The notes: generated from the sequence alone by a model not told the origin. A stretch of DNA of 64,000 nt from Ferruginivarius sediminum (GCF_003344765.1 NZ_QPMH01000005.1:1-64000), one strand, 5' to 3'. Counted from the stretch's first letter, positions 36,442 to 45,653 are shown. Numbers and translations: made by a program.

Positions 36442-37026
36442 TCAAGCCTTCTTCTCCGCCGGCTTCGCCGCGTCGCCGCGCATGTGCTGCAGGCCGCGCA
36501 CCAGGTAGTCATAACCGGTGATCATGGTAAGCCCGGCGGCGATCCACAATCCGACCTCGCCGATCAGGCGCAGGGGAATCTCCGGCGGGCCGGCTTCGCC
36601 GACGATCAGGATGCCCAGCGCCACCATCTGCAGTGCGGTCTTCCACTTGGCCAGCCTGGAGACAGGCATCGGCACCCGGATTTCCGCCAGATACTCACGC
36701 AGGCCCGAAACCAGAATCTCCCGGCACAGGATCACGAGAGCCGGTAGAACGACAAGGCCCGTAACCCGCTCGCTGGCCACAAGCATCACGATGACCGCCG
36801 CCACCAGCAGCTTGTCGGCGATGGGGTCGAGGAACCGGCCCAACGGCGAGACCTCGTTCCAAAGCCGGGCGATGTAGCCGTCCAGCCAGTCGGTCACCGA
36901 GGCCACGACGAAGATGGCAAGCGCAATCCAGCTTGCCCACGGGCCGGTCCAGTACAGCAGGGCCACGATCACCGGCAGCACGACGATGCGCGACAGCGTC
37001 AGGATATTTGGCAGGCTGGTCAGCAT
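36442..37026 (-). CDS. pgsA: CDP-diacylglycerol-glycerol-3-phosphate phosphatidyltransferase
   Basis: Inner-membrane phospholipid enzyme of 194 residues making phosphatidylglycerophosphate. The CDP-alcohol phosphotransferase motif is complete: D49-G50-x2-A53-R54-x8-G63-x3-D67-x3-D71. About six helices are visible. It is 50 bp after uvrC, an order seen in many Proteobacteria (uvrC-pgsA), followed by mobB. Confidence 0.95.
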   Translation of the reverse strand: MLTSLPNILTLSRIVVLPVIVALLYWTGPWASWIALAIFVVASVTDWLDGYIARLWNEVSPLGRFLDPIADKLLVAAVIVMLVASERVTGLVVLPALVILCREILVSGLREYLAEIRVPMPVSRLAKWKTALQMVALGILIVGEAGPPEIPLRLIGEVGLWIAAGLTMITGYDYLVRGLQHMRGDAAKPAEKKA

Positions 37027-37076
37027 GACAGCGAAAGTCCTCGCGCTTCAGCGTCAACCGGCGCATTTGTGCCGGA

Positions 37077-39140
37077 TCAGGCGGCGCTGTGGAAGTGGTC
37101 GTATACCTTGCGCGCGACTGTTTTGCTGATTCCTTCGACCGCTTCAAGGTCCGCGAGCCCGGCCGCCGCCACCGCCTTGGCCGAGCCGAAATGCAGCAAT
37201 AGCGCGCGCTTGCGCTTGGCGCCGATGCCCGGCACGTCGTCCAGGGCGGAGCGCAGCCGCGCCTTGCCCCGACCCGCGCGGTGCGTGCCGATGGCGAAGC
37301 GGTGCGCCTCGTCGCGCAGGCGCTGGATGAAGTAAAGGACCGGGTCGTCCTTGTTCAACAGCATCGGTTGACGCTCGGGCAGGAAAATGCGCTCCCGCCC
37401 GGCGTCGCGGTCCGGCCCCTTCGCCACGCCGACCATCGGCACGTCGGAGATTCCCAGGTCGGCGAAGACCTCCAGCGCGGTGTTGAGCTGCCCGCGGCCG
37501 CCATCGACCAGCACGAGATCGGGCCACTGGCCGCTCTGGTTGTCCGGGTCCTCCTTCATCGCGCGCTGGAAGCGGCGGGTCAGCACCTCGCGCATCATGG
37601 CATAGTCGTCGCCGGGGGCCGCGGTCGATTCGCCATTCTTATGCGGCGCGGCACCTTCCGTTTCCTCGGCCAGCTTCCGGGTCGTCCGGATCTTGAACTT
37701 CCGATACTGGTTCTTGCGGAAGCCCTCGGGCCCGGCGACGATCATGGCGCCATAGGGCTCGCTGCCGCGCGTGTGGCTGTTGTCGTAGACCTCGATCCGC
37801 TCGGGCGCCTGTTCCAGGCCCAGGTGCTCCGCCAGCCCTTCCAGCAGCCGGCGCTGACTGTTGCTTTCCGACAGGTGGCGGGCCAGGGCCTCCCGCGCGT
37901 TGGTGAGCGCGTGGTCCACCAGCTTGCGCTTGTCGCCCCGCTGCGGCACGTGGATCTCAACCTTCGCCTGCGCCCGCTCGGCCAGCGCCTCGGCCAGCAA
38001 CTCGCGGTCGTCGGGCGCGTGGCTCAGCAGCAGCAGGCGTGGCACCGGCTTGTTGTCGTAGAACTGCGCCAGGAACGAGGCCAGGATCTCGCCCGGCTCC
38101 AGCGTCCGGTCGTGGCCGGGGAAATAGGCGCGGTTGCCGTAGTTCCGGCCGGCGCGAAAGAAGAACACCTGGATGCAGGTCTGCCCGGCCTCCTGGTGCA
38201 GGGCGATCACGTCGGCGTCGTGGACGCCGGCGACGTTGATGTCCTGGTGCGACTGGATATGCGCAAGCGCGCGCACGCGGTCGCGATAGATGGCGGCACT
38301 TTCGAAGTCCAGGCGGTCGGAGGCGTCCTGCATCGCCTCCTGCAGCTCGCGCTGGATCTCCTGGCTGCGGCCGGAGAGGAAGTCGCGCGCCTGCTGCACC
38401 AGCTTTGCGTAGTCTTCCTTGGAGATGTAGTCCACGCACGGTGCCGAGCAGCGCTTGATATGGTACATCAGGCACGGGCGGGAGCGCGCGGCGAACACGT
38501 GATCCGTGCAGCTTCGAAGCAGGAACGCCTTCTCCAGCGCCGTGATCGTGCGGTTGACCGCGCCGGCGGAGGCAAAGGGCCCGTAGTAGTCGCCCGGCTG
38601 CGTGTGCGCGCCGCGATGCTTCATGATGCGCGGGAAGTCGTGGTCGCCCGTCAGCAGGATGTAGGGGAATGACTTGTCGTCGCGAAGCTGCACGTTGTAG
38701 CGCGGCATCAACCGTTTCACGAGGTTGCTTTCCAGCAGCAGCGCCTCGACCTCGGTGTGCGTGGTGACGACTTCCAGGCTGGCGGTTTCCGCCACCATGC
38801 GCTGTATCCGGTAGGGTAGCTTCGCAAGCTGGGTATAGGTGTAGACCCGCTTCTTCAGGTTGCGCGCCTTGCCCACATAAAGCGGCTCGCCCTTGCGCGA
38901 GAGCATGCGGTAGACGCCGGGACCGCCGGGCAGCGTCTTCACGGCACGCACCAGCACGTCCCGCCCGCGCTCCATCGACACGGCGGGGGCGTTTGCCGAC
39001 CCGGTGCCCTCGTCCCCGGCGCCGTTCAGCGCGGCGACCTGCGTGAAGGAGTCGCCGGGGTCCTCGTCCGGCCGCATGGCCGAGCGTTTGCCGCCGGCGG
39101 AGGGGTCCTTGCGCAATCTATGTCCGCGAAGCTTCGCCAT
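37077..39140 (-). CDS. uvrC: Excinuclease ABC subunit UvrC
   Basis: Dual-incision nuclease of nucleotide excision repair, 687 residues. A GIY-YIG domain (about 70-150: [25 protein letters not shown]), a UVR motif near 250-285, the RNase H-like C-terminal nuclease ([32 protein letters not shown]) and terminal helix-hairpin-helix motifs are present. The first ~55 residues are a charged extension absent from E. coli UvrC. ATG 39140 is preceded by AAGGGA. uvrB and uvrD also occur in this window. Confidence 0.95.
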   Translation of the reverse strand: MAKLRGHRLRKDPSAGGKRSAMRPDEDPGDSFTQVAALNGAGDEGTGSANAPAVSMERGRDVLVRAVKTLPGGPGVYRMLSRKGEPLYVGKARNLKKRVYTYTQLAKLPYRIQRMVAETASLEVVTTHTEVEALLLESNLVKRLMPRYNVQLRDDKSFPYILLTGDHDFPRIMKHRGAHTQPGDYYGPFASAGAVNRTITALEKAFLLRSCTDHVFAARSRPCLMYHIKRCSAPCVDYISKEDYAKLVQQARDFLSGRSQEIQRELQEAMQDASDRLDFESAAIYRDRVRALAHIQSHQDINVAGVHDADVIALHQEAGQTCIQVFFFRAGRNYGNRAYFPGHDRTLEPGEILASFLAQFYDNKPVPRLLLLSHAPDDRELLAEALAERAQAKVEIHVPQRGDKRKLVDHALTNAREALARHLSESNSQRRLLEGLAEHLGLEQAPERIEVYDNSHTRGSEPYGAMIVAGPEGFRKNQYRKFKIRTTRKLAEETEGAAPHKNGESTAAPGDDYAMMREVLTRRFQRAMKEDPDNQSGQWPDLVLVDGGRGQLNTALEVFADLGISDVPMVGVAKGPDRDAGRERIFLPERQPMLLNKDDPVLYFIQRLRDEAHRFAIGTHRAGRGKARLRSALDDVPGIGAKRKRALLLHFGSAKAVAAAGLADLEAVEGISKTVARKVYDHFHSAA

Positions 39141-39280
39141 CGTCCCTTCATGTTTTCCCAAGCCGCCGATGCCGTCAACGCGGGGGCCGCGAGAAGCGGT
39201 GCCCGAAGGCCGGATGACACCGGCCCTTCCATGGACTCCGTCTCCATGCTCCAGTGCCTCGTATGGAGGATGAAGCAGCG

Positions 39281-40012
39281 ATGCAGCAACGAGCAAATAG
39301 CCTGGGCCAGCCCATCGGCCCCGAGGTGCCCGGCTGGACGCCCCGGCCCGCGCCGCCGCGCACGCCGATGCGGGGCCGCTATTGCCATGTGGAGGCGCTT
39401 GATCCGGATCGCCATGGCGATGACCTCTTCGCCGCCAATTCGGCGGATGCGGAAGGCCGGATGTGGACCTATATGCCTTACGGTCCTTTCGAGAAACGCG
39501 AAAGCTATCTGGAATGGGCGGCGAGGGCGGCGCGGGGCGATGATCCCTTGTTTCACGCCATCGTCGACGCGCAGAGCGGCCGGGCTATGGGCGTGGCAAG
39601 CTATCTGCGGATTCAGCCGGCGGCGGGGTCCATCGAGGTGGGGCATATCGCCTTTTCCCCGGCCTTGCAGCGGACCCGCGCCGCCACCGAGGCGATGTAC
39701 CTGATGATGTACCGGGCTTTCGAGGAACTGGGCTATCGCCGCTATGAGTGGAAGTGCGATGCGCTCAACGCCGCCTCGCGCCGGGCGGCACAGCGGCTGG
39801 GGCTGACTTACGAAGGCGTGTTCCGGCAGGCGACGGTTTATAAGGGCCGCAACCGGGACACGGCGTGGTATGCCGCCATCGACGGCGAGTGGCCCCGGCT
39901 GCGCGCCGCTTTCGAACGCTGGCTCGATCCCGGAAACTTCGACGGCGAGGGCCGGCAGCGGGATAGCCTCCCGGCCCTGATGACGGCAGCGGGCGATGTC
40001 GGTGCAGTGTGA
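39281..40012 (+). CDS. GNAT N-acetyltransferase, RimJ/RimL type
   Basis: Acetyltransferase of 243 residues resembling RimL/YjaB-type enzymes: [21 protein letters not shown] (acetyl-CoA loop region), [28 protein letters not shown] and a C-terminal [11 protein letters not shown]. Substrate unknown. ATG 39281 is favoured by GGAGG 11 nt upstream over in-frame ATG 39263 and GTG 39254, which lack ribosome sites. Its end overlaps the CPBP gene by 17 bp. Confidence 0.85.
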   Translation: MQQRANSLGQPIGPEVPGWTPRPAPPRTPMRGRYCHVEALDPDRHGDDLFAANSADAEGRMWTYMPYGPFEKRESYLEWAARAARGDDPLFHAIVDAQSGRAMGVASYLRIQPAAGSIEVGHIAFSPALQRTRAATEAMYLMMYRAFEELGYRRYEWKCDALNAASRRAAQRLGLTYEGVFRQATVYKGRNRDTAWYAAIDGEWPRLRAAFERWLDPGNFDGEGRQRDSLPALMTAAGDVGAV

Positions 40013-40646
40013 GGCCGTCCAGCGCTGGCGCGGCGCGGAGTTCGCGCTGATCTACATCGCCGCGCCGCTGGTGCATTTCGCGTTCTTCGACACGCTTGGC
40101 GTCTTTGCGCCGCTTGGCGTCTTGATGCTTGCGGGTGTCGTTCTGTTGGCGGCGACGCCCGGCTTCGGCTGGCGGGAGCTTGCGGACGTGCGCGCCCTCA
40201 GCGGCTGGCTTCCGTTCATCGTCGCCTTCGCGGTCGCCAGCGTGGTCATCATCGGCGGGCTGACGCTGGCCCTGGTGCCGGAGCGGTTGCTCTCGCTGCC
40301 CCGCTATCAGCCGAGTCTGTGGGCGGCGATCATGGTGCTTTACCCACTTGTGTCGGTGCTGGGGCAGGAGATCCTGTTCCGCCCCTTGTTCTTTCGCCGC
40401 TATGGGCACCTATTCGGCTCACAACGCGCTGCGGTCCTGGCCAACGGCGTCGTCTTCGCGCTTGCCCACGCTTTCTACCAGAATGGTGTCGCGCTCTCCC
40501 TGACGTTCCTTGGCGGGCTGGTGTTCGGTTGGGTGTATGCGCGAAGCGGGTCGTTTCCGCTGGTCTTCATTCTGCATGGGCTGGCGGGGCAGGCGATCTT
40601 CACGCTTGGCCTCGGCGTTTACTTCTATCACGGTGCGATCCCGTAG
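39996..40646 (+). CDS. CPBP-family intramembrane protease (JDVT-CTERM/Abi-like)
   Basis: Polytopic membrane protein of 216 residues with about six helices. Motif 1 is Q124-E125-I-L-F-R129, a variant of the usual EExxxR with the first Glu replaced. Motif 2 is F154-x3-H158 and motif 3 H194-G-L-A-G. The retained E125, H158 and H194 could form the glutamate-protease centre. CPBP proteins process CAAX-like or bacteriocin-related substrates; no target is obvious here. Translationally overlapped with the acetyltransferase. Confidence 0.75.
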   Translation: MSVQCEAVQRWRGAEFALIYIAAPLVHFAFFDTLGVFAPLGVLMLAGVVLLAATPGFGWRELADVRALSGWLPFIVAFAVASVVIIGGLTLALVPERLLSLPRYQPSLWAAIMVLYPLVSVLGQEILFRPLFFRRYGHLFGSQRAAVLANGVVFALAHAFYQNGVALSLTFLGGLVFGWVYARSGSFPLVFILHGLAGQAIFTLGLGVYFYHGAIP

Positions 40647-41016
40647 AGGCTTGCGTGCATCGGTCTCGATTCCAGGCGACTCCGACCGCGTCCAGGAACC
40701 TTATACATCTGTTCTAATTCGATCGGTGGAGTGGTCCACGGAACTTGTGGATAACCATGTGGGCAGCCATGTGACTGCTGTCTCTCGCCCGCAGGAAACC
40801 AACCTTCCGTTCAAACTGCCTAAAAAATAGGCACAAATCCTAAGATATTGATTTTACTATATTTTTCAGAAGTCAACTGCAATCAAAGAGTCATGAAACC
40901 GCCTCGTCGCCTACTGGTTGCGTCCCAGCGAAACGGGAATTTCTCTTGTGTACAAGTTAGAAGTGCTTACGCAGTCGTGGAAACGACGCCGTTTCAAAAG
41001 CTTGGCTATACGATCC
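40647..41016. other. A+T-rich intergenic region with a DnaA-box-like sequence
   Basis: No gene is supported in this 370-bp gap between convergent CPBP and folB genes. It is much richer in A+T than the surroundings, especially 40795-40900. It holds a perfect DnaA-box sequence TGTGGATAA (40746-40754), a small hairpin with an A5 loop (TGCCTA/TAGGCA, 40817-40833), and GAAACG/CGTTTC arms (40980-40995). Short ORFs through it have no ribosome sites. Confidence 0.5.
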
Positions 41017-41436
41017 TTACTCGCCGTCGCGCGTATGCTCCACCTCGATCCCGATACCAGCGGTATCCGAGTACCGGTCCAGCTTCTCGATACGCACCCT
41101 GACGACCTTCGTGCGCGTGTCGTAAAGGCACGCGGCGGCGATCTGGTCGGCCAGGCTTTCAAGCAACAGCGGGGCGCAGTTCCAGGCGATGTCGCGGATC
41201 GAGGGAACGATGTGGCGATAGTCGACGACGTAGGCCGGGTCGTCGTGGATCGGCCGCTCCGGCTCCACCTCCAGTTCCACGTTGATGCGGATGCGCTGCG
41301 TTTTGGCGCGCTCGCGCTCGGTGACGCCCAGCTTGCAGGTGACGGTAAGGTCGCGCACGAAAATCCGCTGGCGCGTCACCCTGGTCTTGTGTGCCGTCGT
41401 CTTGCCCGCGTCCTGCGCCGTCTCGGCCTTCGTCAT
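41017..41436 (-). CDS. folB: Dihydroneopterin aldolase family protein (FolB/FolX-like)
   Basis: Tunnel-fold pterin enzyme of 139 residues, including a ~20-residue charged N-terminal extension. The core RIFVRDLTVTCKLGVTERERAKTQ holds the pterin-anchoring Glu, and VVRVRIEKLDRYSDT holds the catalytic lysine. It isomerises or cleaves dihydroneopterin derivatives in folate or monapterin synthesis. ATG 41436 is preceded by AAGGGG. The FolM-like reductase lies just upstream on the same strand, strengthening a pterin role. Confidence 0.85.
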   Translation of the reverse strand: MTKAETAQDAGKTTAHKTRVTRQRIFVRDLTVTCKLGVTERERAKTQRIRINVELEVEPERPIHDDPAYVVDYRHIVPSIRDIAWNCAPLLLESLADQIAAACLYDTRTKVVRVRIEKLDRYSDTAGIGIEVEHTRDGE

Positions 41437-41479
41437 CGTCTTGCCCCTTGTCGCCCGTCGGCCCGTGCCGTCCCTTGAC

Positions 41480-42259
41480 CTATTCGATCGGCGGGCCGTC
41501 CATGCCGGGCATCGCCCAGCCCAGATGCTGCCCACCGTCGAGGGCGATCATCTGCCCCGTCATGGCGCGCGCGGCAAGAATGAACTTCACGGTTTCACAG
41601 ATTTCCTGCGGCGAAGTGCCGATTCCAAGGGGCATTTGCAAGCACTGCGCGTCGAAGTCCGCCTGGGTCTGCCGTGGTGAGGGTAGGACGGGGCCAGGGC
41701 CGATGGCGTTGACGCGGACTCGCGGGGCGAGATCGAGCGCAAGCGTGCGGGTCAGCGTCCACAGGCCCGCCTTGGCCAGCGTGTAGCTGGTGAAACCCGG
41801 CGACAGGTTCCACACCCGTGCGTCCAGCAGGTTCACGACCACCCCGCCATGATCGGCCGGAAGCCGGGAGGCCAGCGCCTGGGTCAGCACGAAGGGTGCG
41901 CGCAGGTTCGGCTCCAGATGCCTGTCCCAGCTATCTCGCGTTGCCGTGCCGACGTCGTCCCATTCGAACACGCTGGCATTGTTGATCAGAAGCCCGATGG
42001 GCCCCAGCGCTGTCTCGGCGGACGGAATAAGGCCGGCCACCGCCGCCTCGTCGCCCAGGTCAGCCTGCAGTGCGACCGCGCGGCCGCCGGCGGCGGCGAT
42101 CGAATCGACAACCGCGTTGGCGTCGGCCTCGGAGGTGTTGTAGTGGACGCCGACGGCCCATTTCTTGGCCCCGAGATCGCGGGCGATGGCCGCGCCGATA
42201 CGCCGGGCCGCACCCGTGATGAGCGCGGCCCGCGGATAGCTTTCCGGATGGCGCTGCAA
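41480..42259 (-). CDS. SDR pteridine reductase-like protein (FolM/PTR1 type)
   Basis: Short-chain dehydrogenase of 259 residues. NAD(P) motif TGAARRIG sits at the N-terminus and NNAS in the middle. Instead of the usual catalytic Ser, the sequence has NLLDARV followed by Y-T-L-A-K, the Asp-Tyr-Lys arrangement of pteridine reductases and FolM. It probably reduces dihydromonapterin or dihydrofolate. The gene has no ATG before its Rossmann motif; TTG 42259, 2 nt after the msrB stop, is the best start, but it lacks a clear ribosome site, so coupling to msrB is likely. Confidence 0.8.
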   Translation of the reverse strand: MQRHPESYPRAALITGAARRIGAAIARDLGAKKWAVGVHYNTSEADANAVVDSIAAAGGRAVALQADLGDEAAVAGLIPSAETALGPIGLLINNASVFEWDDVGTATRDSWDRHLEPNLRAPFVLTQALASRLPADHGGVVVNLLDARVWNLSPGFTSYTLAKAGLWTLTRTLALDLAPRVRVNAIGPGPVLPSPRQTQADFDAQCLQMPLGIGTSPQEICETVKFILAARAMTGQMIALDGGQHLGWAMPGMDGPPIE

Positions 42260-42261
42260 GG

Positions 42262-42678
42262 CTAGGACTTCGGATCCAGCTTCAGCGCCGCCGAGTTCAT
42301 GCAGTAGCGCTTGCCGGTCGGCTCCGGCCCGTCGTCGAACACGTGGCCCAGATGGGCGTCGCAGCGGCTGCACAGCACCTCGGTGCGCGGGCGCAGCAGC
42401 AGGCTTCGGTCGGACTTGTAGGCGACGGAGCCGTCCCCGATCGGCGCGTAGAAGCTGGGCCATCCGGTGCCGCTGTCGAACTTCGTGTCGGAATCGAACA
42501 GCGGCTGGCCGCAGCACACGCAAGCATAGACGCCGGGCGTCTTGCAGTCGTTGTACTCGTTCTTGAAGGGCCGCTCGGTGCCGGCGCGGCGGGTAACGCG
42601 GTATTGCTCCGGCGTCAGTTGCTCGCGCCACTCCTTGTCGGTTTTCTGGACCTTCTCCTTCGTGGGTGTATCGGCCAT
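42262..42678 (-). CDS. msrB: Peptide-methionine (R)-S-oxide reductase MsrB
   Basis: Repair enzyme of 138 residues reducing methionine-R-sulfoxide. Zinc is held by C53-x2-C56 and C103-x2-C106; catalytic C126 lies in [20 protein letters not shown] is the substrate motif. No signal peptide, so cytosolic. ATG 42678 is preceded by a weak GGGAG-type site. It heads a small operon with the pteridine reductase-like gene and folB. Confidence 0.95.
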   Translation of the reverse strand: MADTPTKEKVQKTDKEWREQLTPEQYRVTRRAGTERPFKNEYNDCKTPGVYACVCCGQPLFDSDTKFDSGTGWPSFYAPIGDGSVAYKSDRSLLLRPRTEVLCSRCDAHLGHVFDDGPEPTGKRYCMNSAALKLDPKS

Positions 42679-42774
42679 GGCGGCATCTCCCTTACGGCGA
42701 ATGATGTGTTTCGGCTGCTCAATATGTGTAACCGCAACAGCCGATGGCAAATCTTTAAGAGATCTCGCCGGCGA

Positions 42775-43350
42775 TCACGACATCGGCGGACCGGCTCCGC
42801 CAGCGGGAAGCCCCACGGCCAGCGCCACAAGGAACAGCAGCAGCCCGGCGGCGGAACATCCCATCGCGATGCGCAGCAGCCGGAATTTCCGCGCGCAGAT
42901 GCAGGCCAGGTCGTAGCAATAGCCAAGCTTGCCGCGTGCCAGCTCTGCCGGGTCGCGGCGGCAGACCTCGGCGATATAGGCCTGCGTGTCCGGCTGGCGC
43001 GCCACCTCGCCCCAGAACAGGACGCTCGACGTGCCGTTCGTGCTGTCGGCGCTACGCCGGAACCGCGGGAAGACCACCAGAAAGGCGCAGGCCGCGCCGG
43101 TCACGAGCAGAACGACGACAACCAGCCACAGCGCGCCCGTGGCCGAGGCGAAGTCCTTCGGCAGGCGGGTGAAGAGGAACAGCAGCGCGGCGGACACCAG
43201 CGTGAACAGGATGCCGGCCTTGCGGTCGGCCAGCGTGATGTTCTGCATCAGCGAGGTATGGACGAAGTCGCCGACCCGTTCCTGCTCGACCGTCGGCGTC
43301 GGCAGGGGCTCTGCCTGTGCGCCGGCCGCGTTCCGTTCGCTCAACACCAT
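42775..43350 (-). CDS. Orphan Pycsar-effector-like membrane protein (DUF5706)
   Basis: A 191-residue protein with the layout of the PycTM/DUF5706 family: an N-terminal cytosolic helix (VGDFVHTSLMQN), the signature ADRKAGILFTLVSAALLFL with helix 1 (about 46-63), helix 2 (about 74-95), a conserved PRFRRS, FWGEVARQP, then YCYDLACICARKFRLLRIA leading into a final helix (about 165-188). In Pycsar defence a partner cyclase makes cCMP or cUMP and this effector disrupts the membrane. No cyclase or CARF-like partner is nearby. Housekeeping neighbours suggest a domesticated or stand-alone role. Confidence 0.8.
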   Translation of the reverse strand: MVLSERNAAGAQAEPLPTPTVEQERVGDFVHTSLMQNITLADRKAGILFTLVSAALLFLFTRLPKDFASATGALWLVVVVLLVTGAACAFLVVFPRFRRSADSTNGTSSVLFWGEVARQPDTQAYIAEVCRRDPAELARGKLGYCYDLACICARKFRLLRIAMGCSAAGLLLFLVALAVGLPAGGAGPPMS

Positions 43351-43359
43351 GCCAGCCTG

Positions 43360-43890
43360 CTACTTCACATTGATGCAGGTGCAGGTGGCGCGCTGTGCCA
43401 CCTTGTGCGAGACGCTGCCCAGCAGCGCCCCGGTGATATTGCCAAGGCCGCGGCTGCCGGTGACGATCACGTCCGCGCCGACACGCTCGGCGGCGGCCAG
43501 GATCTCGTCGGCGGGATCGCCTTCCTCGACGCTGGTGTCGATCTCGCGAAAGCCCTTATGGTGTGCGCGGGACTTGGCCTCGTCCAGATAGCGGTGCCCG
43601 ATGGCCCGGCGCACCCGCAGGCCGGTTTCGCCGTGCTTGCCCAGCAGCTCGCGTGCGAACAGGCGCGGGTCGCCTTTGCTCTCCATCAGGCCGCCCAGGT
43701 TCAGTCCCTCCACCACGTCGCCCAGATATTCGTTCTCCGCCATCCGCCGCTCGCCCTCCGTCAGCGGACGGTCCGAGATGACGTGGACGGCGGTCAGCCT
43801 GGCGCCGTACTTCTGCGCCAGATCGACCGCGAAATCGAACGCCTTGTACGCATGGTCCGAGCCGTCGATGGCTGTCACGATATGCTTCAT
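43360..43890 (-). CDS. Universal stress protein, UspA family
   Basis: A single-domain Usp of 176 residues. It starts MKHIVTAIDGSDHA and ends with the ATP-binding motif GSRGLGNITGALLGSVSHKV followed by CTCINVK. Usp proteins bind ATP and support stress survival; the specific role is not known. An in-frame ATG at 43950 exists, but neither start has a strong ribosome site; 43890 gives the standard N-terminus. It ends 10 bp before the Pycsar-like gene, same strand. Confidence 0.9.
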   Translation of the reverse strand: MKHIVTAIDGSDHAYKAFDFAVDLAQKYGARLTAVHVISDRPLTEGERRMAENEYLGDVVEGLNLGGLMESKGDPRLFARELLGKHGETGLRVRRAIGHRYLDEAKSRAHHKGFREIDTSVEEGDPADEILAAAERVGADVIVTGSRGLGNITGALLGSVSHKVAQRATCTCINVK

Positions 43891-44079
43891 GGCCGGGAGA
43901 TCCCCAATGTCATCGGTTTCACCAATCGTCTCCAGCGCAGCCCAGGTCATGGTATGCGCATGTTAGGCGGATTGGCAAAGAGGAGAAGGGGAACGGGACG
44001 GCTGTGAATTCGAGCTGGAGTGCCTCACTTCCTGCCCAATCGCCGCCCCGCCATCGCGCTGGCGCGGGCGGCCAGCGGC

Positions 44080-44463
44080 CTATTCCTCGCCGAGCACCAT
44101 CTGCATGTTCTCCAGATAGGCGCTGCCATAGCTCTCTACGGCGTCGGCGTTCATCCGCTCGCTGGCGAGGTGCATGCCCTCCAGGACATCGGCAATCTTG
44201 TCCAGATCGTCGTCGAGGCGCTTGAGCGCGTTTTCCAGCGTGTAGCTCAGCCGGTGGATGCGGTCGATATTGGCCGCGGTCATCTCCTGCGACAGCCGCG
44301 TCTGGAGCTCGCGGTTGGTCTCGCGCAGGTTCTTGACTGCCTGTTCCAGGTTGGCCGCCGGCTTGCCGCCGTAATGCTCGACGCGCGCCTCGTCGGCCTG
44401 AAGCGGCCCGGCGGCCAGGGCAGTCGCGGCGGCAAGACCGACAGTGGCCAAGGTCCTACGCAT
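44080..44463 (-). CDS. Exported DUF6746-family protein
   Basis: A 127-residue secreted protein: signal peptide about 1-23 (MRRTLATVGLAAATALAAGP, cleaved after LQA), then an all-helical domain EHYGGKPAANLEQAVKNLRE, IHRLSYTLENALKRL and LEGMHLASE. This matches my recollection of DUF6746, with no known function. Excellent ribosome site AAGGAGG before ATG 44463. A spaced inverted repeat lies 105 bp upstream. Confidence 0.75.
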   Translation of the reverse strand: MRRTLATVGLAAATALAAGPLQADEARVEHYGGKPAANLEQAVKNLRETNRELQTRLSQEMTAANIDRIHRLSYTLENALKRLDDDLDKIADVLEGMHLASERMNADAVESYGSAYLENMQMVLGEE

Positions 44464-44820
44464 GCCGTTTCCTCCTTCAGAAAATGCGAATGAGTTGCAT
44501 CCGCAATCAATGTCAGAGCAGGACCGCCAACGCAAGCGTTCCCGACGGGGAGATGAAGCCGCCTTGTAACGTCATGTTGACGAATGATGACGTTTGCATA
44601 CGGAAACGGAATCTCCCGCGGTGGCGTCGGTTCCTCGTTGATGCATCGCTCCCGTCGGTTCGTCGTGAAAAGTCGGACGGGGGAGCGTAGCGGGGTTCGG
44701 GATATAGGTCAATATTCCTAGTTCTATGCTTCGCTGATCCGGAGCCCATGAAGGTGACGGAGGAGAACCCTTGGCGCGCACCCTCGCGGAGAGACAAGGA
44801 GACATTTGCTGTCACGGGGT
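44464..44820. other. Intergenic region between the DUF6746 and MOSC genes
   Basis: No gene supported. It contains the inverted repeat AACGTCAT/ATGACGTT (44568-44594) and, near 44700-44730, an A+T-rich stretch (GGGATATAGGTCAATATTCC) that could carry a promoter. Short ORFs here lack coding character. Confidence 0.45.
44568..44594. repeat. 8-bp inverted repeat AACGTCAT/ATGACGTT
   Basis: Perfect 8-bp arms 11 bp apart, 105 bp upstream of the DUF6746 gene. Could be a regulator site; ATF-like ACGTCA cores are visible on both arms. Function unproven. Confidence 0.4.
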
Positions 44821-45336
44821 CTATCGGAACGCCCGCAGGAACCGTTCGAAAGAGGCGGAGAACAGGTCGCGGTTGGTGCCCAGGATCTCCACCGGGTCGC
44901 CGCGACGGATCAGGCCGCCCTGTTCGACCGTGACGCAGATACTGCGGTCGTGGCGGTAGAGGGCCTTGGTCATCTGCTTTTCGGTCAGCTTGGCGATGTA
45001 GGCGCAGGGCGGGCGGATGCGGTCGTAGGTCAGGATGGCCTCGCCGATACGTGCGCGCTTGGCGGCAAGGTCCATCGGGTCGAGGCCGCGAACGACGAGG
45101 TTGCGGCGGTGCTGGCCGTCCAGCACCCGAACGCCCATCTCCCGCTCGATCCGCTCCAGCGGCTCTACGCCGATGATAGTGACCTGGCAGACGTCGTGCG
45201 GGCACCAGTAACCGCGCCCGCTGGCGTAGCGGTCGCCCTCAAGGCCCTTGCCGGGCAGGGCGCGGACCTCCTCGACCTCCTGCATCGCCTGGCCGGCGGC
45301 GGCGGCAATGAAGATGCGTTCGAGAACAGCCGCCAT
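44821..45336 (-). CDS. MOSC-domain protein
   Basis: A stand-alone MOSC (Moco sulfurase C-terminal) domain of 171 residues. GKGLEGDRYASGRGYW, DGQHRRNLVVRGLD and the conserved cysteine C111 in RPPCAY are diagnostic. MOSC proteins handle sulfur on molybdenum cofactor or act on N-hydroxylated compounds (YiiM type). It lies 9 kb from the moa/moe cluster, so no operon link is visible. Confidence 0.9.
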   Translation of the reverse strand: MAAVLERIFIAAAAGQAMQEVEEVRALPGKGLEGDRYASGRGYWCPHDVCQVTIIGVEPLERIEREMGVRVLDGQHRRNLVVRGLDPMDLAAKRARIGEAILTYDRIRPPCAYIAKLTEKQMTKALYRHDRSICVTVEQGGLIRRGDPVEILGTNRDLFSASFERFLRAFR

Positions 45337-45392
45337 CGGCCCGGGATTCCCTGATTTCGCGCCCCGACTTTCCGCCGGGAGAGACGTTGCCG

Positions 45393-45536
45393 TCAGGCAA
45401 CCAGGACGTTTTCCGCCACCGCGTAGATGACGAGTACCGTGACTGTTCCGAAGATCGTCACCATCGCCCAGTTCACCTTCTGGTCGAGTTTCCGGAACGT
45501 CTCGGTGCGCTTTACCATTTCCACCGGGTCCTGCAT
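45393..45536 (-). CDS. Small single-pass membrane protein, 47 aa
   Basis: A short ORF with a strong ribosome site (GGGAGGGG, 5 nt before ATG 45536). The N-terminal half is charged (MQDPVEMVKRTETFRKLDQK); the second half is a ~20-residue hydrophobic helix (WAMVTIFGTVTVLVIYAVAE). Topology is probably N-in with one span. No family recognised. It lies between uvrB and the MOSC gene, on their strand. Confidence 0.7.
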   Translation of the reverse strand: MQDPVEMVKRTETFRKLDQKVNWAMVTIFGTVTVLVIYAVAENVLVA

Positions 45537-45653
45537 CGCGCCCCTCCCATTCATTCTTGCAGGCTTACTTGCACTCGTCGCCGGATGACATGCCGTCCGG
45601 CGGCTTGTGTTTCAACTTAAACATGGACGCGGTTGAATCAACCGGTGGTGCGA

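Noticed and set aside
40746..40754. Replication origin near 40.7 kb
   Set aside because: Only one DnaA box and no cluster, no dnaA or typical origin genes nearby.
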